This document shows, piece by piece, positions 35,387 through 45,968 of a stretch of DNA of 64,000 bases (positions within the stretch are counted from its first letter, which is position 1; every line of letters starts with the position of its first letter). The translations under genes and the position numbers were made by a program. Source of the stretch: Pontibacter pamirensis (GTDB taxonomy: Bacteria; Bacteroidota; Bacteroidia; Cytophagales; Hymenobacteraceae); contig NZ_SSNI01000001.1 in assembly GCF_010015475.1 (NCBI RefSeq), positions 427,158 to 491,157 on the forward strand. Direction: 5' to 3'. Under the pieces are notes generated by a model. It made no database searches, was not told where the DNA came from, and worked only from the letters and a program-made list of their open reading frames with translations.

Positions 35387-38300
35387 ATGGAAAAATTTAC
35401 ACAAAATTGGCAGAAGGTATTGTGTGGTTTGGCTGTCATTAGCACGTTGAGTGCCAGAACGGAAGCAATGGCATCTAGTTCTAACGAGCCGGGCGCCGAT
35501 AAGGACACCGCCCCGGGCAGTGCTGTTACTTCATCTTATTTCGACTGGCCCATTACGGGCAGGGTGGTGTCGGCGGCAGGTGAGCCACTGCCGGGGGTAA
35601 CAGTGCTGCTTAAAGGCACAACTCGGGGAACTGCAACAGGGGCAGATGGTACTTTTAGCATTGACGTGCCTGAGCAGGCAGGAACGTTGGTTTTTTCGTT
35701 TGTCGGTTCCACAACGGTCGAACGAGCTTTCTCAGGACCAACTACGCTCAATGTAACCTTAGCTGATGATACGAAGGCGCTGCAGGAGGTTGTAGTGGTA
35801 GGATATGGTACTCAGAAAAAAGAGGCGGTTACAGGTGCCATTTCATCTATTTCAGCCAAAGAGATATCAGAACTACCTGTTCCAAGCGTTGCACAGGCCA
35901 TGCAAGGTAGAGTTGCCGGTGTTACTGTTGTGAATACAGGTACTCCTGGTACAGCTCCAATCGTACGGATCCGGGGTGTGGGCTCTGTAAACTTCAACTC
36001 TGAGCCGCTATATGTAGTAGATGGTGTACCTACAGGCGGCCTCAATGGTATAGATACAAAAGACATTGCCTCTGTGGATGTTCTGAAGGATGCCGCCGCA
36101 ACGGCTGTTTACGGATCCAGAGCTGCGAATGGGGTGGTGATCATCACCACCAAATCTGGAGGTAAGGATGGCAGGATGCGCGTGTCAATCGACTCGAGCG
36201 TGGGTACGCAGCACGCAACAAAAAAACTTGACCTGCTAAACACAGATCAGTATGTGGACTACGCCACCATGCTGATCAGGAATGCTAATCCGGATGCAAA
36301 CCTGCCGAACAGATTAAGCCCTGCCGAGTTTAATCAGCCAATTTATCCTGGCGCTTCGCAAACCTATGCGGAAACCAACACAGACTGGCAGGATGAGCTT
36401 TTCAGATCAGGCCTTATCACGCAAAACAACATCACCTTGTCTGGCGGTAACGAAAAGTCTCAGTTCTTCACAAATGCTGGTTACTTCAAGCAGGAAGGTA
36501 TCATGCTGGGAGTAGGCTTTGAGCGTTATAACCTTAGACTCAACTCCACCCACTCCTTAGGAAAGATATTTACGGTAGGGCAAAACCTGATGGGTTCTTA
36601 TGGTGATCAGCAGTATGACAACGCCGGAAACAGGAGCAAACTTGTGAATGCCATTCGTTCTCAGCCATATATACCGGTTTATGACCCGACAAAATTAGGT
36701 GGTTTTAGAGAAGCGGATGCTTTGGACAGCTCTGACCCTACCAACCCAATCAGAGAAGCTGTGATGGATGAGTATGAGAACCGCAACGTGAAAATACTGG
36801 GCAATATCTTTATAGAAGCCAAGCTAACTGACTGGTTGCGCTTCAGATCTACCGGTGGTTTGGATTACTACAATAACCTGAATGCCATCTACCTGCCGAT
36901 CTACGACACAGGTGGACTGGTTTCAAGACCGAATGCTACCATTCAGAACAATAGAACCACAGGCCGCTCACTGCTCATTACAAACCAATTAACCTACGAC
37001 AAAACCTATGGCGACCATTATGTGAATGCTATAGCAGTACAGGAGCGCCAGGAGTTTAAGAATATATATGAAAACGTACAAGGCAGCCAACCGAACAACA
37101 TTGTACGGACACTGACAAATGCGGCTAACCTGGCAGTAAATGAGGGTTATGAGGAAAACCTTATCATATCTTACTTAGGCCGTGTAAATTATGAGTACAA
37201 GAGCAAATATTTACTGAGCGCTTCTATGCGCTATGATGGCTCTTCAAAATTTGCTCCCGATAATAAATGGGGTGCTTTTCCGGGTGCTTCCGTTGGCTGG
37301 CGCTTGTCGGAAGAACAGTTTATGAAAGGCATCACGTCATTATCTGAACTGAAGCTGAGAGCAAGCTATGGTAAAGTAGGCTTCAACGGCTTAGGCAATT
37401 ATCCATGGATGGTACTGGCACAGGTGAACGCGACAGCTTATCCTTTCACTACGGATGGTAATCCGGTGCTGGGTTCTTACTACTCTGGCATAGGTAACCG
37501 GGAGCTGAAGTGGGAGATTACGAGCATGATTAACGGTGGTATAGACGTAGGCTTGTTCAACAACAGAGTAACGTTTTCTGCCGAGTACTTCGAACGGACT
37601 ACGGACGACCAGTACGGTTTGATCCTAAGTGTTCCTACGCCTAACTCTTTCGGCTTTGGTGGTGCTGGTGTGTTTGCTAACGTAGGCACCATGAGAAACA
37701 GTGGTTGGGAGTTTCAGGCTGGATACAACGAAAGTGAGAAGGCTCTCCAGTGGAGCGTTAATGCTAACTTAACCAGAATCAGAAACGAGGTAGTAGAACT
37801 GACTGCTGCCAGTGCTGTTATTGATGCTGCCGGAAACCAGGATTTTGGCTCTAACCAAATTACCCGTACTCAGGCAGGCCAACCGATACAGTCGTTCTAT
37901 GGATGGCAAGTTGACCGCATCTTCCAAAGCGATGATGATGTTGCCAATTCTCCAAAACAGGAAAACGGCACACAGGCCGGAGATATCAAATTCAAAGACT
38001 TGGATAACAACGGTGTTATCAACGATGCAGACAGAACGTTCATTGGTAGTTACCTTCCCGATTTCAGCTACGGAATTAATGCGTCAGCAGGTTACAAAAA
38101 CTTTGACCTGACACTGTTCTTCCAGGGAGTTCATGGAAATGAGATCTACAATGCCAGCCGCGTGATTATAGAAGGAGGGCAGCGACTGTTCAATGCCGGT
38201 ACACAGGTGCTGGATGCATGGACGCCAAGTAATACCGACACTGATATCCCAAGAATGGTTGCCGGCGATCCGAACCGCAACAACCGTGTTTCAGACAGGT

Positions 38301-38566
38301 TTATTGAGAGTGGCTCTTACCTGAGATTGAAGAACCTTGTAATCGGTTATACCATTCCACAGGAAACATTAAATTCATTCGCCGGTGGCAAGTTAAGCGG
38401 CCTGAGATTTTATTTCACATCACAAAACCTGTTCACTGTAACCAAATACACCGGATTAGATCCGGAAGTTGGAACGCTTCAGGGAGGACTGCTATCCAAC
38501 GGTGTTGACTTTGGCCAGTACCCAACACCTAGAGTTTTAATGGGTGGCATCCAGATAACCTTGTAG
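35387..38566 (+). CDS. susC: SusC/RagA TonB-linked outer-membrane transporter without STN domain
   Basis: 1059 aa. Signal peptide to about residue 29 (SARTEAMASS). Domains: carboxypeptidase-regulatory-like (about 50-125; ITGRVVSAAGEPLPGV), TonB-box region (LQEVVVVGYGTQKKEAVTGAI), plug (about 150-265; VAQAMQGRVAGV, YGSRAANGVVIITTKSG) and a barrel. It lacks the STN domain of the other SusC, so it should not signal to an anti-sigma factor. It forms the import pore with the SusD encoded 48 bp downstream. It is followed by the fourth ASPIC/UnbV lipoprotein gene and extracellular sugar enzymes, pointing to the same substrate group. Confidence 0.93.
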   Translation: MEKFTQNWQKVLCGLAVISTLSARTEAMASSSNEPGADKDTAPGSAVTSSYFDWPITGRVVSAAGEPLPGVTVLLKGTTRGTATGADGTFSIDVPEQAGTLVFSFVGSTTVERAFSGPTTLNVTLADDTKALQEVVVVGYGTQKKEAVTGAISSISAKEISELPVPSVAQAMQGRVAGVTVVNTGTPGTAPIVRIRGVGSVNFNSEPLYVVDGVPTGGLNGIDTKDIASVDVLKDAAATAVYGSRAANGVVIITTKSGGKDGRMRVSIDSSVGTQHATKKLDLLNTDQYVDYATMLIRNANPDANLPNRLSPAEFNQPIYPGASQTYAETNTDWQDELFRSGLITQNNITLSGGNEKSQFFTNAGYFKQEGIMLGVGFERYNLRLNSTHSLGKIFTVGQNLMGSYGDQQYDNAGNRSKLVNAIRSQPYIPVYDPTKLGGFREADALDSSDPTNPIREAVMDEYENRNVKILGNIFIEAKLTDWLRFRSTGGLDYYNNLNAIYLPIYDTGGLVSRPNATIQNNRTTGRSLLITNQLTYDKTYGDHYVNAIAVQERQEFKNIYENVQGSQPNNIVRTLTNAANLAVNEGYEENLIISYLGRVNYEYKSKYLLSASMRYDGSSKFAPDNKWGAFPGASVGWRLSEEQFMKGITSLSELKLRASYGKVGFNGLGNYPWMVLAQVNATAYPFTTDGNPVLGSYYSGIGNRELKWEITSMINGGIDVGLFNNRVTFSAEYFERTTDDQYGLILSVPTPNSFGFGGAGVFANVGTMRNSGWEFQAGYNESEKALQWSVNANLTRIRNEVVELTAASAVIDAAGNQDFGSNQITRTQAGQPIQSFYGWQVDRIFQSDDDVANSPKQENGTQAGDIKFKDLDNNGVINDADRTFIGSYLPDFSYGINASAGYKNFDLTLFFQGVHGNEIYNASRVIIEGGQRLFNAGTQVLDAWTPSNTDTDIPRMVAGDPNRNNRVSDRFIESGSYLRLKNLVIGYTIPQETLNSFAGGKLSGLRFYFTSQNLFTVTKYTGLDPEVGTLQGGLLSNGVDFGQYPTPRVLMGGIQITL

Positions 38567-38614
38567 TTTTTATACATGTTAGAAACAATAAATCCCATCT
38601 AATTTAAACTGGTA

Positions 38615-40159
38615 ATGAGAAATATATATATATCCGCATGTTTACTGGGAGCCTTTCTTCTGACAAACTGCCATGATGATTTAAATAAAGTTAACCCTAA
38701 CTTTATCACGACAGAAGTGTACTTTAAAGACGTCGTTGACCTGGAGAAAGCGGTGACCGGTATTTACGCCACAGCACACTCCAACCTGTTGGTTGCCAGA
38801 GAATGGTTTTTTACGCATGCGCTTCGCAGCCCTGATTTCGCCACTGGTGGGGCACAGTTGGAAGCTCCAAGAGCACAGATCCTGAATGGCGGCACCTCCC
38901 CGGATAACTCAGTAGTCGGTGCTATCTGGACTGGCTTTTATACCGTTATCCACAGAGCTAACACCGTTATTGTAAATGGTCCTACTGCCACTGGTGATGC
39001 TGCGACAAGAGATCTGATGGTAGCTGAAGCCAAGTTCCTAAGAGCCTGGGCGTATTATGAACTGGTAAACTTCTTCGGCCCTGTGCCTATTTACACAGAA
39101 CCAGTACTAACCGTAGAAGGCTTTAAGCCCAGAGCACCAATAGCCGATGTTTATGCCGTAATTATGGAAGACCTGAAAGCAGCCCAGGCTGCTCTGCCTG
39201 AAAGCCGTTCGGGAGGTGATTTAGGTCGTGCAACTTCAGGAGCCGCCACTTTCCTGCTTGGCAAAGCATATGTGCAGCAGGGGGATTATGCATCTGCAAA
39301 AACAGAGCTTGAAAAGTTATTAGGTAGATACACATTGACAGATGAGTATCTGGACAACTTCAAAGAAGAGACAGAGTACAATTCCGAGTCAATCTGGGAG
39401 ATTGGTTTTCAAGGTAGGAGTGACAATGGTTACAACTGGGGTAGCGGCGATGGCCCTACTGCACCACAGTCTTCTGTGCGTAACCAGGAAATCAACCCTA
39501 TTTCATGGCGAAACCTGATTCCGTCTGACGACCTACTGAACGAGTATGAAACTCCGGCGAACGGTGCTGCTAAAAGAGACCCGCGCTTAGACTACACAAT
39601 CTATTTCCCGGGTGATGAGTTTAACAATGGCAACAGCAGGTTAACAGAAGCCATGCAAGGTGGAGCCGGTACATCTATTCTTAACGGAGTGCCGATCAAG
39701 GTTAGCTGGCAGAAGTACACAAACCTCTACAAGTCTGATTTAGGTTTTCAGCCTGCGGGTATCAACACCAGGATCTTCCGCTATGCAGAAGTATTGTTGT
39801 TGTTGGCCGAAGTCGAGAACCACTTAGGAAACCAGGCAAAAGCGATAGAATACCTGAACATGATCCGTGACCGTGCTGATGTGATGATGCCACATTATCC
39901 AACCCCTCTGTACCCGGTTTCCACGCAGGAGCAGGTTTTTGCCGCCATCGTGCACGAAAACCAGGTGGAAAGAGGAGGAGAAGAAGGCCGTGACTTTGAC
40001 GTTCTGCGTTGGATACGGGAAGGTAAAATAGCCCCTCCGTTTACCACCTACACGTTTAATCCTGAAAGGGACTTTGTGCTTCCAATTCCTCAGGATGAGA
40101 TAAGCAGAAATCCTAATTTGGGTGAGGGCGGCATCAATAAACAGAATCCGAATTACTAA
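38615..40159 (+). CDS. susD: SusD/RagB surface glycan-binding lipoprotein
   Basis: 514 aa with lipobox LLTNC (Cys19). Typical SusD sequence: an early DDLNKVNPN, the TPR-like FLRAWAYYELVNFFGPVPIY, and the C-terminal YAEVLLLLAEVENHLG with RGGEEGRDFDVLRW and FVLPIPQDEISRNPNL. It binds the substrate at the cell surface and closes the SusC pore. Its gene ends just before a 17-bp hairpin. Confidence 0.93.
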   Translation: MRNIYISACLLGAFLLTNCHDDLNKVNPNFITTEVYFKDVVDLEKAVTGIYATAHSNLLVAREWFFTHALRSPDFATGGAQLEAPRAQILNGGTSPDNSVVGAIWTGFYTVIHRANTVIVNGPTATGDAATRDLMVAEAKFLRAWAYYELVNFFGPVPIYTEPVLTVEGFKPRAPIADVYAVIMEDLKAAQAALPESRSGGDLGRATSGAATFLLGKAYVQQGDYASAKTELEKLLGRYTLTDEYLDNFKEETEYNSESIWEIGFQGRSDNGYNWGSGDGPTAPQSSVRNQEINPISWRNLIPSDDLLNEYETPANGAAKRDPRLDYTIYFPGDEFNNGNSRLTEAMQGGAGTSILNGVPIKVSWQKYTNLYKSDLGFQPAGINTRIFRYAEVLLLLAEVENHLGNQAKAIEYLNMIRDRADVMMPHYPTPLYPVSTQEQVFAAIVHENQVERGGEEGRDFDVLRWIREGKIAPPFTTYTFNPERDFVLPIPQDEISRNPNLGEGGINKQNPNY

Positions 40160-40160
40160 C

Positions 40161-40201
40161 ATAGTAAGGTCCCTGGTTTACTTTACCAGGGACCTTACTA
40201 T
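40161..40201 (+). terminator. 17-bp perfect hairpin after second SusD
   Basis: ATAGTAAGGTCCCTGGT (40161-40177) pairs fully with ACCAGGGACCTTACTAT (40185-40201) around a 7-base loop, directly after the stop codon. Confidence 0.75.
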
Positions 40202-40443
40202 ATCATACCAATACCGTTTAAACCGTGAAGTTGTATCATCAGCAGCCTATAAAAAAGCTTTCCGAAAAGTAGGAGGCACAGGTGCCAGCTTCGTGGCTGT
40301 TTTCACCTTTCACTCATCAATAAACCTGAGTTTTAAGGGGCAGAACACATAACATGCCTGATGATATCTTTTGAAAACATCCTGCAGACACAGAACAATA
40401 GTATGCTGATTAAAAGTCTTTTTATGATCGAGTTGCTTTTTTA

Positions 40444-43400
40444 ATGAGAGTCATATACCTGCCTTTTCTTGTTTTCATTGTTTTCCTGTTTGCCAGTTGC
40501 AGTTGGCTAAAGCAAGAAAAGCCATTGTTTACCCTGCTGGAGCCTGAAGCAACGGGTATCACGTTTGCCAACACTATTACAGAAACCGGAGCCTTCAATG
40601 TCCTCACCTACGGCTATATCTACAATGGAGGCGGGGTAGCGGTCGGCGATGTAAACAACGACGGTTTGCCGGATCTTTACTTTTCAGGAAACATGGTATC
40701 AAGTAAGCTTTATCTAAACAAAGGAGATTTCAAGTTTGAGGACATTACAGCTCCATCCGGAACAACTACAAAAAGTTGGGCAAATGGAGTGACCATGGTA
40801 GACATTAACCAGGACGGACTCCTGGATATTTACGTTTGTACTGTCAACCCTCTCACAGACCAGCCTCAGACACCGAACCTGTTGTTTATCAACAAAGGGC
40901 TGGATGCAGCGGGGAAACCTGTTTTCAAAGAAGAAGCAAAAGCATATGGCCTGGCTTTTATAGGCCACAGCACACAGGCAGCTTTCCTGGATTATGATAA
41001 GGATGGCGACCTGGATGTGTATGTGCTTCGGAATGCTGCGGACAAAAACATGAATCCTAACATTGCACGTCCGAAAGTTACTAACGGCACGTCGCAGAGC
41101 ACAGACAAACTGTTCCGGAATAATGGGAATGGCTCTTTTACAGACGTGTCTGGTGAGGCCGGCATACTGGTAGAAGGCAGAGGGCTTGGGGTAGCGGTGA
41201 GTGATGTGAATCAGGATGGCTGGCCGGATATATACACCTCAAACGATTTCTTAAGCAACGATCTCCTGTGGATAAATAACCAGGATGGCACTTTCACAAA
41301 TAGAATAGGGCAGTACCTGAAACACCAGACCTACAATGGAATGGGTACTGATGTTGCTGATTATAACAACGATGGCCTGCCGGATATAATAGAGGTTGAT
41401 ATGATGCCGGAAGATAACAAACGGCAGAAAACCACCATGGAAACCCCTAACTATGATCGCTTTAAGTTAAACAGGCGCATTGGGTATGAAGACCAGTATG
41501 TCCGGAACACGCTGCAGTTAAACAATGGCGATGGATCCTTTAGTGAAATAGGCCAGTTAGCGGGTGTGTATGCCACAGACTGGAGCTGGAGCGCCCTTTT
41601 TGGTGACTATGACAACGACGGCTGGCGTGATCTGTTTATTTCGAATGGCTACATGAAAGACATGATCGATTTAGATTATGTCCGCTATAACTCAGAGGAG
41701 TCTATGTTTGCGACAGATGAAGAAATTCAGGAAAGGCTACAGCAGAAATTCAAAGAGCTGAAGAGTGTTGTCGTGCCAAACTATGTCTTCCAGAACAAAA
41801 GAGATTTGACTTTTGCTGATAAGACAAAAGATTGGGGCTTGGATAAACCGTCCACATCTAACGGGGCTGTTTACGCCGACCTGGACAATGACGGCGACCT
41901 GGACCTGGTGGTTAACAACATCAACAGTACCGCGTTTGTCTACCGCAACAATGCTGAGAAACTACTAAAAGACAATAATTTTCTAAAGGTTAGCCTGAAA
42001 GGCCAGGCACCGAACCTCGGCGGTATCGGGGCTACTGTCCGGATCAGGCATCAAGGTGGGCAGCAGTACTATGAGCACTACCTGACCCGCGGCTTTCAGT
42101 CGTCCCTGGATCAGATAGTGCACTTTGGGCTGGGGAAAGTGGGCGCAGTTGACACAGTGGAAATAACCTGGCCTGATGGAAGGTGCCAGTTGCTGACCAA
42201 TGTCAGCGGGAACCAGGTGCTGCAAGCAGATTACAGCGCTGCCTCGCAGCAGCGTCCTTCCCCGGCACCGGTGCCAAAACCTCTCTTCCGTGAGGCAGCC
42301 GGAGACCACAACATCTCCTTTGTGCACGAGGAAGACGATTACGTGGATTTCAAGAACCAGCCACTCATCCCCCACAAGCTCACGCAGGGCGGACCGGGTA
42401 TCGCGGTAGGGGATGTGAACGGCGACGGGCTTGACGATTTTTTTATAGGCGGGTCTGGCAGGCACACCGGCACGCTTTTTTTCCAGGATATGCAGGGCAA
42501 GTTCAGCTCACAGCCGCTGAGTAGTGAGCCCAACAAAGAAGACGATATGGGAGCCTTGTTTTTCGACGCGGACGGTGACGGCGACCTTGACCTGTACGTG
42601 GCTACAGGTGGCAATGAGTATGAAGCAGGCGCAGAGAACTACCGGCACCGGCTTTATAAAAACGACGGAAGTGGCAACCTGACACATGACGAACGCGCGC
42701 TCCCACGCCTTATCACCAGCGGCTCCTGCGTTACGGCAGCTGACTTTGACAAGGATGGTGACCTAGACCTATTCGTTGGGGGCAGGAACAACCCTAAAGA
42801 GTACCCGCTGCCCGGCAAGAGCAGTATACTGCGCAACAAGGGAGGTGTTTTCACTGATGTCACGGAAGAAGTGAGCAGTGGACTGAGTGATATCGGCATG
42901 GTGACATCAGCCCTGTGGACAGATTTTGACCAGGACGGGCAGGTGGATCTGGTGCTGGTGGGAGAGTGGATGCCAGTCAGCTTCTTTAGAAACGAGAATG
43001 GAAAGTTCGTTGATGTGACAGCATCAACTGGCCTTAGTCATACCAATGGCTGGTGGAACAGCATTACGTCCGGCGACTTTGACAATGATGGCGACACGGA
43101 TTATATAGCCGGCAACCTGGGGCTCAATTCCCGCTTCAAAGCATCTGTTGAGGAACCAGTGAGCATTTACGCCAAGGACTTTGACGGCAACGGGAAAACT
43201 GATCCGATCATAGGATACTATATCCAGGGGGAGAGTTATCCAGCGGCAACCCGTGACGGACTCACTGACCAGATCGTGTCCATGCGGCGACTGTTCCCGC
43301 GCTACGCTGACTACAGCGAGACGACGCTGGAAAAATTGCTGAGCATGGTGGAGCTTGAAGGGGCCTTTGTGGGCAAGAGTTACACATTCAGCAGCAGTTA

Positions 43401-43989
43401 CATAGAGAACCTGGGGAACGGAAAGTTTTCCATTAGGGCGCTGCCGGTGCAGGCGCAGTTCGCACCGGTGTTTGGCATGTCAGTGGCAGATGTGAACAGT
43501 GACGGCAACCTGGATGTGGTGCTGGTAGGAAACTCCCACGCTACGGAGACAGGCACCGGCTACTACGATGCCTCCTATGGCACGGTGCTGCTGGGCAACG
43601 GGAAAGGTGGTTTTACACCAGGAGCAGGCAAGGCAACTGGCTTTTCAGTAAGCGGAGACGCGAAAGCTGTTGCCCGTCTGATTACGGCAGAAGACACGCC
43701 GCTGGTATTGGTGAGTGTGAATGATGACAGCCTGCGGGTGTTTGAGGAGCCGAAAACCGCAGACCGACAGGTGGTGAGGCTGCGGCCTGATGATGCCTTT
43801 GCGGAGCTTTACTTCAGGGACGGCAGGAGAAGGAGAGAAGAGTTCAGCTATGGCGCCGGCTACCTGTCACAATCCTCCAGGGCGCTTGTGCTGGATAGTG
43901 GGGCATTGCGGGAAGTTTTTATCACCGGCTATCGGGGCGGGCGCAGAAAAGTAGAGCTACGGCAGGCCCTGATTGTAGGAAGGGAGTAG
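40444..43989 (+). CDS. Giant FG-GAP/VCBS lipoprotein with central ASPIC/UnbV domain (1181 aa)
   Basis: Lipoprotein signal with Cys19 (FLFASC). Same plan as the genes at 2077 and 7301: FG-GAP blades (DVNNDGLPDLYFSGN), ASPIC/UnbV at about 515-590 (WPDGRCQLLTN), second blade set (DVNGDGLDDFFIGG, DADGDGDLDLYVATGG). This copy lies 284 bp behind the second SusD, on the opposite strand from the other three and about 30 kb away, so it is a dispersed and not a tandem paralogue. It ends in a very basic tail (YRGGRRKVELRQ). Likely a surface partner of the SusCD2 system; no enzymatic residues are evident. Confidence 0.9.
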   Translation: MRVIYLPFLVFIVFLFASCSWLKQEKPLFTLLEPEATGITFANTITETGAFNVLTYGYIYNGGGVAVGDVNNDGLPDLYFSGNMVSSKLYLNKGDFKFEDITAPSGTTTKSWANGVTMVDINQDGLLDIYVCTVNPLTDQPQTPNLLFINKGLDAAGKPVFKEEAKAYGLAFIGHSTQAAFLDYDKDGDLDVYVLRNAADKNMNPNIARPKVTNGTSQSTDKLFRNNGNGSFTDVSGEAGILVEGRGLGVAVSDVNQDGWPDIYTSNDFLSNDLLWINNQDGTFTNRIGQYLKHQTYNGMGTDVADYNNDGLPDIIEVDMMPEDNKRQKTTMETPNYDRFKLNRRIGYEDQYVRNTLQLNNGDGSFSEIGQLAGVYATDWSWSALFGDYDNDGWRDLFISNGYMKDMIDLDYVRYNSEESMFATDEEIQERLQQKFKELKSVVVPNYVFQNKRDLTFADKTKDWGLDKPSTSNGAVYADLDNDGDLDLVVNNINSTAFVYRNNAEKLLKDNNFLKVSLKGQAPNLGGIGATVRIRHQGGQQYYEHYLTRGFQSSLDQIVHFGLGKVGAVDTVEITWPDGRCQLLTNVSGNQVLQADYSAASQQRPSPAPVPKPLFREAAGDHNISFVHEEDDYVDFKNQPLIPHKLTQGGPGIAVGDVNGDGLDDFFIGGSGRHTGTLFFQDMQGKFSSQPLSSEPNKEDDMGALFFDADGDGDLDLYVATGGNEYEAGAENYRHRLYKNDGSGNLTHDERALPRLITSGSCVTAADFDKDGDLDLFVGGRNNPKEYPLPGKSSILRNKGGVFTDVTEEVSSGLSDIGMVTSALWTDFDQDGQVDLVLVGEWMPVSFFRNENGKFVDVTASTGLSHTNGWWNSITSGDFDNDGDTDYIAGNLGLNSRFKASVEEPVSIYAKDFDGNGKTDPIIGYYIQGESYPAATRDGLTDQIVSMRRLFPRYADYSETTLEKLLSMVELEGAFVGKSYTFSSSYIENLGNGKFSIRALPVQAQFAPVFGMSVADVNSDGNLDVVLVGNSHATETGTGYYDASYGTVLLGNGKGGFTPGAGKATGFSVSGDAKAVARLITAEDTPLVLVSVNDDSLRVFEEPKTADRQVVRLRPDDAFAELYFRDGRRRREEFSYGAGYLSQSSRALVLDSGALREVFITGYRGGRRKVELRQALIVGRE

Positions 43990-44225
43990 TCAGTTGCTAG
44001 TCTGCCTGCCCGAGAGGCTGGCAGCTTTGCAGGTGAACTGTTGCTGTAGAAGTGCGGGGAGAGCAAGGCAACAGAAGAAGTGATGTCGCAGGTACAGTGA
44101 GCCTTGGCAGCCCTGTGATAGCAGGTGTGCTTAAGATGAGTTGCCAGCTGAAACTTTGATCATACATCACGCTTTAGATCAGATACAAGAACCCTTCAAA
44201 GCGATTACCACATCCGGCTAATACT

Positions 44226-45887
44226 ATGATACTAAAACGCCATTTCCTGATACTGCTTGCCATAGTTACTGCTGTGCCTCTGGCTGCGCTTCGTTTTTCG
44301 TTTGATACACCTCCTGGTGCAGTTTTAGGCCGCCAGGCCGAAACAAGGGCTAAGCTAGCCGCTGAAATAGAGAACTCTATTAAAACAGAGCTGCTTAACA
44401 AGTGGTATCCGCAGGTAGTAGACAAGCAGCATGGGGGGTATACGAGCACCTACACCTACGATTGGAAGCCTACAGGGCCACAAGATAAGATGATCGTGTC
44501 GCAGGCTCGCCACATCTGGTCGAATGCAAAGGCAGCACAGCTTTACCCGGATGTGCCTCATTACTTAAACAGCGCGAAGCACGGGGTGGCCTTTTTGAGA
44601 GACAAGATGTGGGACAAAAAGAACGGTGGCTTTTACACTTTAGTTGACCAGCAGGGTAATGTAAAGGAGGAGACCAACAGTAGCGGACATGCCGTAGCGG
44701 CCAAGACTGCCTATGGAAATGCCTTTGCCATTTATGGACTTGCAGCCTACTACCAGGCCTCAGGCGACACAAGCGCTTTGAACCTGGCCAAGAAAACATT
44801 CCGTTGGCTGGAGGAGCACAGCCACGACCCCATACACAAAGGGTATTATCAGGCGCTTGAAAAAGACGGCAAGCCTCTGAAACGCACAAGCGACACACCC
44901 GCCGAGTCTACCATCGGCTATAAAGACCAGAACAGCTCTATTCACTTACTGGAAGCATTCTCGGAACTATATCAGGTGTGGCCTGACCCTCTGGTAAGGG
45001 AGCGCCTGGAGGAGATGCTGGTGCTGATACGCGATACCATTGTAACGGAAAAAGGTTACCTGACCCTGTACCTGACACCTGACTGGAAGCCGGTTTCCTT
45101 CAAGGATTATCCGGAAGAAGTGATCAGGAAGAATTACCACCTTGATGAAGTGTCTTTTGGGCATGACATAGAAACGGCTTACCTGATGCTGGAAGCCTCG
45201 CATGTGCTGGGCCTTGAGCATGACAGCAAGACTATGCAGATGGCAAAGAAGATGGCTGACCACACCATCAGAACCGGTTTCGATCAGTCCGTCGGCGGCT
45301 TTTATGACGGCGGGTACTACTTCAAGGGGAAGGATGATATCACCATCATAAGAGATACCAAGAACTGGTGGGCACAGGCAGAAGGATTGAACACGCTGTT
45401 GCTGATGGCGGACCACTTCCCGAATGATGAGCTGCGCTACTTTGATTTGTTTCAAAAGCAGTGGGACTACATCGACAAGTATATCATAGACCACGAGCAC
45501 GGGGAGTGGTATCCGGGCGGTATAGACAAAGAGCCGAAGCAGAAAACTGCCCTTAAAGCTCAGATATGGAAAGCCTCTTACCACCAGTTCCGTGCGCTTG
45601 CAAACGTGGTGCAGTGCCTGAGGCCGGATGCCGCCGCTCCTTCTACACCAAAGAACCTGAAGGTAAGGCCTGTCAAAAACCAGTTGGTCTTGCAGTGGGA
45701 TAAGTCTACCGACAATAGAAACATGCTAGGCTATAACCTCTACCTAGATGGAAAAAGAGTGGGCTTTACCCCGCTCACAAGCTTTTCGATGCCAGCCACC
45801 CCGGAGCTGAAAGGCAAGGAAATTACCATAAGGGCAGTGGACTTGCAGGGCAACAAATCTTCTTTCAGCAGCGCGCTTTCTATCTGA
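44226..45887 (+). CDS. Secreted AGE-family sugar epimerase with C-terminal fibronectin-like domain
   Basis: 553 aa. An N-terminal hydrophobic signal or anchor (about 7-22) indicates export, which is unusual since most N-acylglucosamine/cellobiose 2-epimerases are cytoplasmic. The (alpha/alpha)6 barrel spans about 35-465, with family signatures GHDIETAYLMLEA (His313) and NWWAQAEGLNTLL near 380. A Fn3-like domain (about 475-553; NLKVRPVKNQLVLQWDKS) follows. It could interconvert glucose/mannose-type ends of oligosaccharides before oxidation by the quinoprotein encoded 81 bp downstream. Mannose or glucose isomerase activity is an alternative. Confidence 0.85.
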   Translation: MILKRHFLILLAIVTAVPLAALRFSFDTPPGAVLGRQAETRAKLAAEIENSIKTELLNKWYPQVVDKQHGGYTSTYTYDWKPTGPQDKMIVSQARHIWSNAKAAQLYPDVPHYLNSAKHGVAFLRDKMWDKKNGGFYTLVDQQGNVKEETNSSGHAVAAKTAYGNAFAIYGLAAYYQASGDTSALNLAKKTFRWLEEHSHDPIHKGYYQALEKDGKPLKRTSDTPAESTIGYKDQNSSIHLLEAFSELYQVWPDPLVRERLEEMLVLIRDTIVTEKGYLTLYLTPDWKPVSFKDYPEEVIRKNYHLDEVSFGHDIETAYLMLEASHVLGLEHDSKTMQMAKKMADHTIRTGFDQSVGGFYDGGYYFKGKDDITIIRDTKNWWAQAEGLNTLLLMADHFPNDELRYFDLFQKQWDYIDKYIIDHEHGEWYPGGIDKEPKQKTALKAQIWKASYHQFRALANVVQCLRPDAAAPSTPKNLKVRPVKNQLVLQWDKSTDNRNMLGYNLYLDGKRVGFTPLTSFSMPATPELKGKEITIRAVDLQGNKSSFSSALSI

Positions 45888-45968
45888 AGGTAGACGCTTG
45901 TAGTACTTTTTCGTCTCAGGGAGTTGCTCCCCAAGGATACTATGTCTTCTGTTATAATCTAACTGTTT